A stretch of DNA of 64,000 nt from Alcanivorax sp. (GTDB lineage Bacteria; Pseudomonadota; Gammaproteobacteria; Pseudomonadales; Alcanivoracaceae): contig JAIUME010000009.1 of NCBI GenBank assembly GCA_022565695.1, positions 62,001 to 126,000 on the forward strand, written 5' to 3'. Shown here one piece after another: positions 38,452 to 47,142 of this stretch. The notes beneath the pieces were generated by a model. That model was not told the DNA's origin and did not search any database. It worked only from the letters and a program-made list of their open reading frames with translations. Every line of letters starts with the position of its first letter. The stretch's first letter is position 1. A program made the translations under genes and the position numbers.

Positions 38452-38726
38452 TGCAGCTGAAATGGACCAGCAAGGCCCTCGCCGATCTGGTCAGGCTTTA
38501 CGAATTCCTGGCCGTGGTGAATCAGCCTGCGGCAGCCAGAACCGTCCAGCAGCTGACGGCAGCCCCAGGTTCCTTGTTGGCTAACCCCCGTATCGGAGAG
38601 CGGCTGGACGAATTCCAGCCCAGAAGTGTGCGGCGAATCCTTATCGGCCAATACGAAATGCGCTACGAGGTTGCGGGCAATACCGTGTACATTCTGCGGC
38701 TGTGGCATACGCGCGAAGATCGGTAG
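38451..38726 (+). CDS. RelE/ParE-family toxin
   Basis: 91 residues starting at the ATG overlapping the antitoxin stop. Fold pattern: MQLKWTSKALADLVRLYEFLA, then PRIGERLDEFQPRSVRRILIGQYEMRYEV and the terminal strand VYILRLWHTRED, characteristic of ParE-type toxins. The final codons and 3' flank (38712-38746) match the scar at 43358-43392, where a related toxin tail survives. Confidence 0.9.
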   Translation: MQLKWTSKALADLVRLYEFLAVVNQPAAARTVQQLTAAPGSLLANPRIGERLDEFQPRSVRRILIGQYEMRYEVAGNTVYILRLWHTREDR

Positions 38727-38855
38727 CGGGCTGACACGGCATAGAGCAAGTGCTGTCCGAAAGTCCTGGCGAATACAATCGCCTGCATTACACCGCGTTT
38801 GCGGAAGCACTCCCCAATCACAACATTGATGAAATCAAGATGTTGAGGGACCGCC

Positions 38856-39851
38856 ATGAATCCGGATCTGGCCATAACCTACTGCCGCATGATTACCCAG
38901 ACCCTCGGGCTGGATTATGCCGGCCTGGAAACGCTGGTACAGGGAACCGGGATCGACGTGGAGACACTGCTGCACAGTGACGGTTTTATTGACTGGCCGG
39001 GTATTTGCCAGCTGATCGCCAATGTCCATCAAATCACCGACCAACCTGATATTGCTCTGCAGACCGGCCTGCGCGCTCTGCCCGCCATGCATGGCCCCAT
39101 GGGCGTGGCTGCCATGGCCAGCCCCACTTTGCGCGACGCCATGCACCTGTTTGCCCGCTATAACAATACTCGCACCCGCATCTTCAACACGGTGATGGAG
39201 GAAACCCCGACGCACATCACACTGCGTCTGAAGTTTGCTTATCCCAAGGACAGCGTCATCCAGTTTCTGACTGAATCGGCGATGGCATCCTCCTATGCCT
39301 GCCATGTGGTGCTGCGCGGCAAGCCCATTGATGGAGGAACCGTGTACTTCAACTATCCACCTCCGCCCTGGGCCGACTGCTATCCGCAGGTTTTCCGTGG
39401 CACGCGCATTGTCTTCGACGCTCCTGACGTTGCCCTGAGCCTGCCCGCCAGCTATGGCGATGAACCCCTGCTCAGCCATGACAGGGATCTGCTCTGGGTG
39501 GCAATCCAGCAGTGCGAGGTCCGCCAGGAGGCGTTGCGCAAGCAGGGGACCATCAGTGACCGGGTGCTATCCCTGCTGCAGCAGAAGCCCGGCAAGGCCA
39601 GCCTGGACGGTATCGCCGACCAGTTGCACATGAGCCCCCGCACCCTGATCCGCAAACTCAAGCAAGAAGACACCCGCTTCCAGCAACTGCTCGACCAGAC
39701 ACTCAGCCGTCGCGCGGCCCAGTTACTCAGCCTGCCCCACTACACCGTCGCCGCCGTTGCCGAAGATCTTGGCTACACCGATGTGGCCAGCTTCCGGCGA
39801 GCCTTTCAGCGCTGGTTCGGCACCAGCCCTGGCCGCTTCCGCGAGGAATAA
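38856..39851 (+). CDS. AraC-family transcriptional regulator (OruR/ToxT-like N-terminus)
   Basis: 331 residues. The N-terminal Arabinose_bd-type domain (about residues 15-200: HGPMGVAAMASPTLRDAM) precedes a C-terminal double helix-turn-helix with GIADQLHMSPRTLIRKLKQED and VAEDLGYTDVASFRRAFQRWFGTSPGRFR. This class commonly controls lipid or alkane-related genes. It precedes the desaturase/SDR genes on the same strand by 116 bp, so it is probably their regulator. Confidence 0.93.
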   Translation: MNPDLAITYCRMITQTLGLDYAGLETLVQGTGIDVETLLHSDGFIDWPGICQLIANVHQITDQPDIALQTGLRALPAMHGPMGVAAMASPTLRDAMHLFARYNNTRTRIFNTVMEETPTHITLRLKFAYPKDSVIQFLTESAMASSYACHVVLRGKPIDGGTVYFNYPPPPWADCYPQVFRGTRIVFDAPDVALSLPASYGDEPLLSHDRDLLWVAIQQCEVRQEALRKQGTISDRVLSLLQQKPGKASLDGIADQLHMSPRTLIRKLKQEDTRFQQLLDQTLSRRAAQLLSLPHYTVAAVAEDLGYTDVASFRRAFQRWFGTSPGRFREE

Positions 39852-39967
39852 CCCGCCTGCACGCTGCAACACATTGACACTTTTTATCCCCCCATTGGCA
39901 ATTTCCGCGCTTATCTGGCTACTCCCAAAAGGAAACACTCTGTATCGGACCTTTTCAGGAGAGCCCC

Positions 39968-40849
39968 ATGACAACGACAACAACGCCGCAAGACGACGAT
40001 CTCAAGACGCTGGCCCGGCTAAAGACATCACCCAGGATTGCCTGGCCCACCGTAGCCATCCTTGTGGCGTCCCATGGCGTCAATATTCTTACCTGGGCAA
40101 TGGTGCTCAATGGCCTATGGCCCGCCTGGGCAGGACTGATCATTATCAGCATCACCGGCTATGCATTGTTTACGCCTGCTCATGAGGCCATTCACCGCTG
40201 CGCCGCACAGAAGCCGGCGCATAACGATCTGATCCTCTCCATCGCCACGTTCCTGGCGGTACCGTTCGGCAAGGGCACGCTCTTTCGCTTGATGCACATG
40301 CGTCATCACCGCTTTACCAATGATCCGGAAAAGGACCCCGATCACTGGATGGCCAGCAGCCTGTGGACCATGCCGCTGTGGGGATTCTGGCCCTTCATCT
40401 ATCTGATCAACTACCTGCGCAAGCCGGAGGTATTACCCAATGTGGCCCCCTCGGAAATCAAGCGCGAGTTAGCGGTGGCCGGTCTGGCGCTGACTGCCCT
40501 CATCCTCTGGCGACCCTATGAAGCGTTGATGTTGTGGCTACTGCCCACCTACTTTGCTTTCTTTCTGATGTGTCTGGTGTTCATGGTGCTCCCCCACTAT
40601 CCGCATACAGCTCGGCAAGAAGACGACCCCAACGCCACCGCACTGATGCGAATGGGCAAGGAATGGTTGCTCACCCCGATCTTGATGTATCAGAACTACC
40701 ACCTGATGCATCACCTCTACCCCACCATTCCGTTCTATCGCTACGGCAAGGCATGGAAAGCCCGCGAGCAATACCACCGCGAGCATTCCAGCAACATGAT
40801 TATCCGCCCGTTCCAGCTTGGCCCGGACGACAACTCCGGCAACGCCTGA
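39968..40849 (+). CDS. Membrane fatty acid desaturase/hydroxylase
   Basis: 293 residues with about four to six membrane segments. Three histidine boxes of the membrane di-iron family are present: HEAIHR (about residue 74), HMRHHRFTND (about 114), and HLMHHLYP near residue 244. The family introduces double bonds or hydroxyls into acyl chains or carotenoids. It is followed 13 bp later by an SDR gene and has a good TCAGGAGAGCC ribosome site. Substrate unknown. Confidence 0.9.
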   Translation: MTTTTTPQDDDLKTLARLKTSPRIAWPTVAILVASHGVNILTWAMVLNGLWPAWAGLIIISITGYALFTPAHEAIHRCAAQKPAHNDLILSIATFLAVPFGKGTLFRLMHMRHHRFTNDPEKDPDHWMASSLWTMPLWGFWPFIYLINYLRKPEVLPNVAPSEIKRELAVAGLALTALILWRPYEALMLWLLPTYFAFFLMCLVFMVLPHYPHTARQEDDPNATALMRMGKEWLLTPILMYQNYHLMHHLYPTIPFYRYGKAWKAREQYHREHSSNMIIRPFQLGPDDNSGNA

Positions 40850-40862
40850 CAGGAGAACCACC

Positions 40863-41669
40863 ATGACAAGAACTGTTCTGATTACGGGTGGCGCTGGCGG
40901 CATTGGCCGGGAATTCTGCAAGCTGTTCAACGCGGACGGCTATCGCATCGTGGTGTTCAGCTTGCTGCAGGATGAACTGGACGCACTCGGCCAGGACCTG
41001 AAAGCGCAGCGCCCTGACGTGGATTTCCATGCCGTGCAGATGGACCTGTCCCAACCCGAAGCTGCCGAAGCGATCGTGGATTGGCTGGATCGGCAGAACA
41101 TTGCATTGGACGTACTGGTCAACAATGTAGGCTTCGGCATGATGGGCGAGCATGTGGAGCAGGACAGCCAGAAACTGGAGCGCATGCTCACCCTGAACAA
41201 CATCCTGCTCAGCAAGCTGTGCATGCTGGTGGGCGCGCACATGAAAGTCCGTGGCCAGGGCAAGATCCTGAACATTGGTTCCCTGGCCGGCTTCTGCCCC
41301 ATGCCCTTCTTTGCCGCCTACAGCGCCAGCAAGGCGTTCGTGATCAACCTGAGTGCCTCCCTGCAGGAAGAGCTGAAACCCTATGGCGTACAGGTCACCT
41401 GCTTCTGCCCCAGCACCACCAAAACTGCCTTCCTGGATACGGCCCAGAGCAAACACAAGTCTTCCAGCGGCATCAGAGAGTTTGTTTCCGCCCAGATCGC
41501 CACCCCGGAAGACGTGGCCAGAGCCGGCTATGCGGCGCTCAACAGGGGAAAACGCTATGCCCTGCCCGATCTTTTCGTGACCATGCAAAGCATTTTTATT
41601 CGCATGATGCCCCTGGGCGCCATGGCGAATCTGGTTTACAAGAAATCGGTGAAGGCCGTTAACAGTTAA
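40863..41669 (+). CDS. Short-chain dehydrogenase/reductase
   Basis: 268 residues. Motifs: LITGGAGGIGREF at the start, VNNVGFGMMG, NIGSLAGF (Ser), YSASKAF (Tyr-Lys). A C-terminal hydrophobic segment (SIFIRMMPLGAMANLVYKKS) may touch the membrane. The start at 40863 is preceded by CAGGAGAACCACC. Member of the AraC-desaturase cluster, so probably acts on a lipid or long-chain substrate (inference). Confidence 0.9.
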   Translation: MTRTVLITGGAGGIGREFCKLFNADGYRIVVFSLLQDELDALGQDLKAQRPDVDFHAVQMDLSQPEAAEAIVDWLDRQNIALDVLVNNVGFGMMGEHVEQDSQKLERMLTLNNILLSKLCMLVGAHMKVRGQGKILNIGSLAGFCPMPFFAAYSASKAFVINLSASLQEELKPYGVQVTCFCPSTTKTAFLDTAQSKHKSSSGIREFVSAQIATPEDVARAGYAALNRGKRYALPDLFVTMQSIFIRMMPLGAMANLVYKKSVKAVNS

Positions 41670-41679
41670 GGATACTTTT

Positions 41680-42504
41680 ATGAGTCAGTATTTTAGTGAA
41701 AACCTCCTGGCCGGCAAGGTGGCATTCGTTGCTGGTGGTACTCGAGGCATTAATCTGGGCATCGCGAAAGCGTTTGCGTGCGCAGGTGCCCGTGTTGCGG
41801 TGATTGGTCGAGATGCTGAAAGGGCGGCGGCTGCCCAGGCCGAAATTGAGCGAACTTCAGGCGGAAGTGCTCTGGGAATGTCTTGTGATGTACGGGATTA
41901 CGCAGCGGTTGAGACAGCCATAAAAACCACAGTAGAGACCTTCGGGAAGATTGACATACTGGTATCCGGGGCAGCAGGTAACTTTTTCTCACCCATTGTG
42001 GGGCTGTCTGCGAATGCTTTCAAAACGGTGGTCGATATAGACCTTATTGGTACATTTAACGTGTTCAGGGCAAGCTTTGACTATCTCGCCAAGCCCGGCG
42101 CCTCTCTCATAGCGATAACAGCAGGCCAGGCTGAACATGCCGTACCCTTCCAGGCTCATGCTGCTGCGGCTAAAGCCGGGGTAAACATGCTTACAAAAAC
42201 CCTTGCAGTCGAGTGGGGGCCGGCGGGAGTCAGAGCGAATCTTATTGCTCCAGGCGGAATAGAAGGTACCGAAGGGGTGAAATACCTGTCGAGCTCTCAA
42301 GACGGGTTAGACGAAGCTGTCGGCAGGGTACCTATGAGGCGACTTGGCACGGTAACGGAGATCGCCGATGCGGCCGTTTTCCTCTGTAGTGAGGCCGCGA
42401 GTTACATTACCGGGCAGGTTATTTATGTCGATGGTGGTACGTTGACAGGAGATGGCGCTTACGATTGTTTGCATCCATTGAAGCGCCAGAGAGCCTCCGA
42501 ATAA
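41680..42504 (+). CDS. SDR resembling 2,4-dienoyl-CoA reductase
   Basis: 274 residues. Cofactor motif AGGTRGINLGIA, then DVRDYAAVETAI, VSGAAGNFFSP, and the segment HAAAAKAGVNMLTKTLAVEWGPAGVRAN. Replacement of the SDR catalytic Tyr-x3-Lys by xAxxAKA is typical of peroxisomal/bacterial 2,4-dienoyl-CoA reductases. The end ASYITGQVIYVDGGTL is conserved. The expected role is NADPH-dependent reduction during oxidation of unsaturated fatty acids. Base composition is visibly less GC-rich than its neighbours, a sign of separate origin. Confidence 0.85.
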   Translation: MSQYFSENLLAGKVAFVAGGTRGINLGIAKAFACAGARVAVIGRDAERAAAAQAEIERTSGGSALGMSCDVRDYAAVETAIKTTVETFGKIDILVSGAAGNFFSPIVGLSANAFKTVVDIDLIGTFNVFRASFDYLAKPGASLIAITAGQAEHAVPFQAHAAAAKAGVNMLTKTLAVEWGPAGVRANLIAPGGIEGTEGVKYLSSSQDGLDEAVGRVPMRRLGTVTEIADAAVFLCSEAASYITGQVIYVDGGTLTGDGAYDCLHPLKRQRASE

Positions 42505-42587
42505 TTCGCTCTTTTCACGTTTCGGATGCTCATTCAGCTTATTCCGCGCAATGGAATTGCAGCCATTACTATGTTCAGGAGTACATC

Positions 42588-43166
42588 ATGAGTGCATTAC
42601 AGGCAGATCAGAGCGACTTGAAAGCAATCCGTTTTTCGGTAGCACAGCAGATTGGTCGGGTATCCCCTGAGGATGCGCTGGCCATTTTTGACGCGCTGGA
42701 ATCTATCGAGACAGACTTCATGATTGGTGCATGGAAAGGCGAGGGTTTCGAGACCGGCCATACCATGGATGGAATGCTGGAGCGTTGCCATTGGCACGGA
42801 AAGCGCTTTGAAAGCCTGGAACATGTGCATCCACTGGTGTTTCGCAAGGCATCCGGGAAACTGACCTCGGTGAAGCCGTTACTGGTTATGCCAGGCATGG
42901 GCCTGCTGGAAAGGATGCCATTCCTCAAATCTACCTTTGTCGGCAAGTTGTTCCAGTGGACACTGCCACTGCTGTCCGGCCGCAAGTCCGCCGCTCGCCT
43001 GCGCATGACCACCTACCGAGGCAAACCCTCTGCCACCATGATTTACGATAACCTGCCCATTAATGATATTTTCCGGAAGGTGGATGACAACACTGTGCTT
43101 GGTATCATGGATCTGAAAGGCACGAAAGCGCCGTTTTTCTTTGTACTGCGTCGCGACAATCCCTGA
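42588..43166 (+). CDS. GXWXG / DUF4334 domain protein
   Basis: 192 residues. The GXWXG domain FMIGAWKGEGFETGHTMDGMLERCHWHGKRF lies at about residues 44-74, and the DUF4334 domain (RLRMTTYRGKPSATMIYDNLPINDIFRKVDDNTVLGIMDLKG) occupies the C-terminal half. The fold is lipocalin-like and suggests binding of a hydrophobic ligand. It has a CAGGAG ribosome site before ATG 42588 and lies 83 bp after the dienoyl-CoA-reductase-like gene, last in the cluster. Confidence 0.88.
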   Translation: MSALQADQSDLKAIRFSVAQQIGRVSPEDALAIFDALESIETDFMIGAWKGEGFETGHTMDGMLERCHWHGKRFESLEHVHPLVFRKASGKLTSVKPLLVMPGMGLLERMPFLKSTFVGKLFQWTLPLLSGRKSAARLRMTTYRGKPSATMIYDNLPINDIFRKVDDNTVLGIMDLKGTKAPFFFVLRRDNP

Positions 43167-43231
43167 GGAACCTCTGAAAACCCACGACTTTGGCATAATG
43201 GCACGATTGCTCGCCAGCCCCGGAGATCACC

Positions 43232-43373
43232 ATGAGTCAGCCGACCTTCGCCGGGACCGAATAGGCCATCAGGAAGCGCAAGACCCGGCGCGAGCAGTTC
43301 CCGGAGAAGCTGGAAGTGCCATTCCCCCCGGAGAGATGCCGGACCAGATCATGGGCCCGCGAAGATCAGTAAC
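43232..43373 (+). pseudogene. Scar: transposase N-terminus fragment joined to a toxin-gene tail
   Basis: From ATG 43232 the frame reads MSQPTFAGTE, then a stop, then AIRKRKTRREQFPEKLEVPF. This resembles the N-terminus of IS5-type transposases (a TFAxxEYxxKxRKTRRExF pattern) with the Tyr codon turned into a stop. Downstream, 43358-43392 aligns with 38712-38746 at 29 of 35 positions; there it is the last codons and flank of a ParE-type toxin (RED then stop). The rest of the 334-bp gap before mutS shows no intact gene. The transposase assignment is tentative. Confidence 0.5.
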
Positions 43374-43500
43374 TGGCTGGCCGGGCATAGAGCCTCGCCC
43401 CGCCCTTTGCTATGCTCCCCCTCTTCACGGCGCCGCCCATCGCGGTCGGCGCCCATAAGCTCAAGCTCCCCGTTTCTGGACAGAAGGCAGCCTCGTAACC

Positions 43501-46091
43501 ATGTCAAAGGACGATCTCAGCGCCCACACCCCCATGATGCAGCAATACCTGCGCATCAAGGCCGAGCACCCGAAACACCTGGTGTTCTATCGCATGGGCG
43601 ACTTTTACGAGTTGTTCTTCGGCGATGCGGAGAAAGCGGCCCGGCTGATGGACATCACGCTGACGGCGCGGGGGCAGTCCAATGGCGCGCCGATTCCCAT
43701 GGCGGGTATCCCCTACCACGCCGCCGAGGGCTATCTGGCGCGGCTGGTGCGGCTGGGGGAGTCGGTGGTGATCTGCGAGCAGTTCGGTGACCCGGCCACC
43801 AGCAAGGGGCCGGTGGAGCGGCGGGTGGCGCGTATCGTCACGCCCGGTACGGTCAGCGATGAGGCGCTGCTGGATGAGCGTCGGGACAATCTGTTGTGTG
43901 CCATTGCCGGCCACGGTGAGACGTTTGCGGCGGCCAGCCTGGATCTGGCGGCGGGTCGGCTGGTGGTGACGCAGGTCAACGGCCATGAAAGTCTGCTGGC
44001 GCTGCTCGAGCGCTGGCAGCCGGCGGAGTTGCTGTACAGCGAGGATGCCTTGCTGCCCCAGGGTGTGCGTGAGCGCCGCGGTGCCCAGTCACGGCCGGTG
44101 TGGGAGTTCGACGCGGAAACGGCAAAACGGCTGCTGTGCCAGCAGTTCGGCACCCATGATCTGAGTGGCTTTGGTGATCCTTCCGCTCTGGAAATCGCGG
44201 CGGCGGGCTGCATGCTGCAATACGCGCGGGATACCCAGCGCACCGCCCTGCCGCATATCCGTGGCCTGCGGCGGGAAGATACCCGCGCCGGCATTCAGCT
44301 GGATGCTGCCACCCGGCGCAATCTGGAGCTGATCCAGACGCTGGATGGCCGCGACACCCACACCCTCGCCTGGGTGCTGGATGCCACGGTCACGGCCATG
44401 GGCAGTCGTCTGCTGCGGCGCTGGATTGGCAATCCGCTGCGTGATCGGGCGCGGCTGGCCGAGCGTCAGGAGCGCGTGGCCCGGCTGCAGCAAGGATGGC
44501 TGTTCGAGCAGTTGCGCAAGGTGCTGGAAGAGGTCGGCGACATGGAGCGCATTCTGGGGCGCGTGGCCCTGCGCTCCGCCCGTCCCCGGGATCTGACGCG
44601 GCTGGCGCGCAGCTTGTATGCGCTGCCGCAGCTGCACGCGCAACTGGACGACCAGGACCCGGTGCTGGGCCGCTCAAGCAATCCCTGACCCTGTTCCCGG
44701 ACGAGGCTGATCTGTTGCAGCGGGCGATCATCGAAAACCCGCCGATGCTGATCCGCGATGGCGGTGTCATTGCCACGGGCTTTGATGCCGAGCTGGATGA
44801 GCTGCGCGCCATCAGTGCCAACGCCGGTGACGTGCTGATGGAGATCGAGCGGCGCGAACGGGAACGCACGGGCCTGGCCACGCTGCGGGTCAAGTACAAC
44901 CGGGTGCACGGTTACTTCATTGAGCTGTCGCGGCGCGATGCCGAGCAGGCGCCGGTGGATTATGTGCGCCGCCAGACCATGAAGAACACCGAGCGCTTCA
45001 TCACGCCCGAATTGAAAACCTTTGAGGACAAGGCGCTGTCGGCCAACAGCCGCGCGCTGGCAGTGGAAAAAGGCCTTTACGAGGGCCTGCTGGAAACCCT
45101 GGCGGCCAAGCTGGGCGCGCTGCAGGAAAGCGCGCAGCTGCTGGCCGAGCTGGATGTGCTGTGCTGTTTTGCCGAGCGTGCCGAGGTGCAGGGTTACGTG
45201 ACCCCGGTGCTGGTGGACGAGCCCGTCATTGAAATCATCGATGGTCGCCACCCGGTGGTAGAACGGGTGCTGGATGATGCCTTCGTGCCCAACAGCCTGC
45301 ATCTGGATCGCGAACGGCGGATGCTGGTGATCACCGGCCCAAACATGGGCGGTAAATCCACCTATATGCGGCAGACGGCGCTGATCTGTCTGATGGCGCA
45401 CATCGGTTGCGGTGTGCCAGCCGCCAGCGCGCGCATCGGGCCGCTGGATCGTATCTTTACCCGCATCGGCTCGTCGGACGATCTGGCGGGCGGGCGCTCC
45501 ACCTTTATGGTCGAGATGGCGGAAACCGCGAATATCCTTAACCACGCCACGCGGGAATCGCTGGTGCTGATGGATGAGATCGGCCGGGGCACCAGCACCT
45601 TTGATGGCCTGGCCCTGGCGTGGGCGGCCGTCCATCATCTGGCCACGTCGCTGGGCGCATTTACCCTGTTTGCCACGCATTACTTCGAGCTGACGCAGCT
45701 GGAACAGGAACTGCCGGGGGTGTTCAACGCGCACCTGTCCGCCAGCGAGCATGGCGACAACATCATCTTCCTGCATCGCGTGCAGGAAGGCCCGGCCAGT
45801 CGCAGTTATGGTCTGCAGGTTGCGCAGCTGGCCGGGGTCCCCGGCGCGGTGATTGCCAACGCCCGGGAAAAACTGGCGGCACTGGAAGGCAATGCTGCGC
45901 ATGGCGGGCCCGCGACCGGCTCAACCCCCACGGCCGGGGCCAGCACCGGGATAACCGCCGCGCCGCAACAGCCAGACATGTTCGCCAGCGGGCCGTCACC
46001 GGCAGAGCGGGCATTGCGGGAAGTCGATCCGGACAGCCTGACGCCCCGCGCTGCACTGGACCTGCTGTATCAGCTCAAGCAACTGACCTGA
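43501..46091 (+). pseudogene. mutS: DNA mismatch repair ATPase MutS, interrupted by a frameshift
   Basis: The N-terminal part (43501-44688) starts with the mismatch-reading domain ([21 protein letters not shown], with the Phe-x-Glu motif shifted to FYELF) and runs to VLGRSSNP then stop. The C-terminal part continues in another frame from [13 protein letters not shown] and contains Walker [32 protein letters not shown], a clamp-binding QQPDMF motif and the tetramerisation tail. Restoring one C in the GGGCC run at 44667-44671 would give an uninterrupted protein of about 863 residues, a normal length. Either a true frameshift or a sequencing error. Confidence 0.93.
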
Positions 46092-46234
46092 CAGGGCTGT
46101 CCGGGTGTCTCTCCCCGGTCAATTCCTTCAGGGCGGCAATCCGGTAAACTGTCGGCATTAACTGGGGGTGTTCAGCGGCTGGGGAACTGGCTAGACTACC
46201 GCCGCCCCGAGAAAGCACACCACGAGGACTGGCT

Positions 46235-46558
46235 ATGACATTCGTAGTAGGCGAGAACTGCATCAACTGCAAGCACACGGACTGCGTGGAAGTGTGCCCG
46301 GTGGACTGCTTTTATGAAGGCCCCAACTTTCTCGTCATTCACCCTGATGAGTGCATCGACTGCGCCCTGTGCGAGCCGGAATGCCCGGTGAACGCGATCT
46401 TCTCGGAAGATGAGCTGCCAGACGATCAGAAAGAGTTTCTGGAGATCAATGCGGAGCTGGCGGAAACCTGGCCGAACATCACCGAAATGAAAGATGCGAT
46501 GCCGGACGCTGAAGAGTGGGATGGTGTACCGAACAAGCGTGAGAAGCTGGCGCGCTGA
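46235..46558 (+). CDS. fdxA: 7Fe ferredoxin FdxA
   Basis: 107 residues. Cysteines at positions 9, 12, 17, 21, 25, 40, 43, 46 and 50 form the [3Fe-4S]/[4Fe-4S] pattern ([17 protein letters not shown] then [16 protein letters not shown]). The C-terminal region ([25 protein letters not shown]) is typical of the proteobacterial FdxA type. It follows mutS by 143 bp and ends in a bidirectional terminator shared with the convergent rsmZ-like RNA, as in Pseudomonas. Confidence 0.97.
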   Translation: MTFVVGENCINCKHTDCVEVCPVDCFYEGPNFLVIHPDECIDCALCEPECPVNAIFSEDELPDDQKEFLEINAELAETWPNITEMKDAMPDAEEWDGVPNKREKLAR

Positions 46559-46585
46559 CGTAAGCTGAACGTGTAAGCCAGAAAA

Positions 46586-46703
46586 GTAAAAGGGCGGCAT
46601 CCTGCCGCCCTTTTTCGAGTGTTCCCTACCCGTCTTGCGCTCACCTTGACTTCCTTGTCTGCTGTCCTTTGCAGATCCTTGTGCACTGCACTCCGTGCGA
46701 CAC
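46586..46703 (-). ncRNA. rsmZ: RsmZ-like CsrA-sequestering small RNA
   Basis: On the minus strand a -10 box TATGAT (46715-46710) would start a transcript near 46703 that ends at the shared hairpin terminator, about 118 nt. It carries six GGA motifs (reverse complements of TCC at 46692, 46676, 46665, 46652, 46623 and in the terminator loop at 46600), the CsrA/RsmA target signature. A perfect GacA box lies about 180 bp upstream of the predicted start, the known distance for Pseudomonas rsmZ. The position, convergent with fdxA, matches Pseudomonas synteny. Exact ends are inferred. The RNA would titrate the CsrA encoded at 8.7 kb. Confidence 0.82.
46588..46615. terminator. Bidirectional terminator between fdxA and the RsmZ-like RNA
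   Basis: GGGCGGCA (46592-46599) pairs with TGCCGCCC (46603-46610) around a TCC loop and is flanked by AAAA and TTTTT. On the minus strand the loop reads GGA and the tail TTTTAC, serving as the 3' end of the RNA. Confidence 0.88.
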
Positions 46704-46873
46704 ACAGCCATCATAACAAGGCAAGGCACCCCTGATGGGCGGCCTGCACGCGTTTTTCACTCATGCTTTTTTCGCATGAAGGCCTCTTTCATAATAAAAT
46801 CAGCGTGTTACATAAATAAAAAGCTGTAAAACCAAGCCGAAAGCGGGAAAAAACAGCTTTCGCTTACACGCGA

Positions 46874-46891
46874 TGTAAGACATATCTTACA
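46874..46891 (-). promoter_or_regulatory. GacA upstream activating sequence
   Basis: TGTAAGACATATCTTACA is an exact match to TGTAAG-N6-CTTACA, the binding site of phosphorylated GacA. A further CTTACA half-site sits at 46863-46868. It lies about 180 bp upstream of the RsmZ-like start. No gacS/gacA gene is in the window. Confidence 0.85.
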
Positions 46892-47142
46892 AGACTGATC
46901 GGTAAACTCGCACAGTGCTTCCATCATCGGGCGATACATGCAGGAGACGCCAGCTCACATGTTACCTATGTCCCCGATCTGAACACTGCGGGCCCTTGCC
47001 CGTCAGCCTTGACGCGATATTCACGCCACTTGAGAAACGAGGCTGATAATTACATTTCGCCGCATTTGGGGCGCATCTCTTAACATTATCCCAGCCTGAT
47101 TTAACAGCTTGTTCTGGCCGCCCCGCGTAGCATTCTCTCTAT

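Noticed and set aside
41989-42300. Minus-strand frame of about 100 residues inside the dienoyl-CoA-reductase-like gene
   Set aside because: Overlaps a gene with strong SDR motifs; no ribosome site or domain.
44466-45902. 478-codon minus-strand open frame opposite mutS
   Set aside because: Antisense shadow of the MutS ATPase region.
46874-46891. GacA box driving the plus-strand stretch at 47143 instead of the minus strand
   Set aside because: The box is symmetric, but the plus-strand candidate has few GGA motifs and lies about 260 bp away; the minus-strand RNA has six GGA motifs at about the known 180-bp distance.
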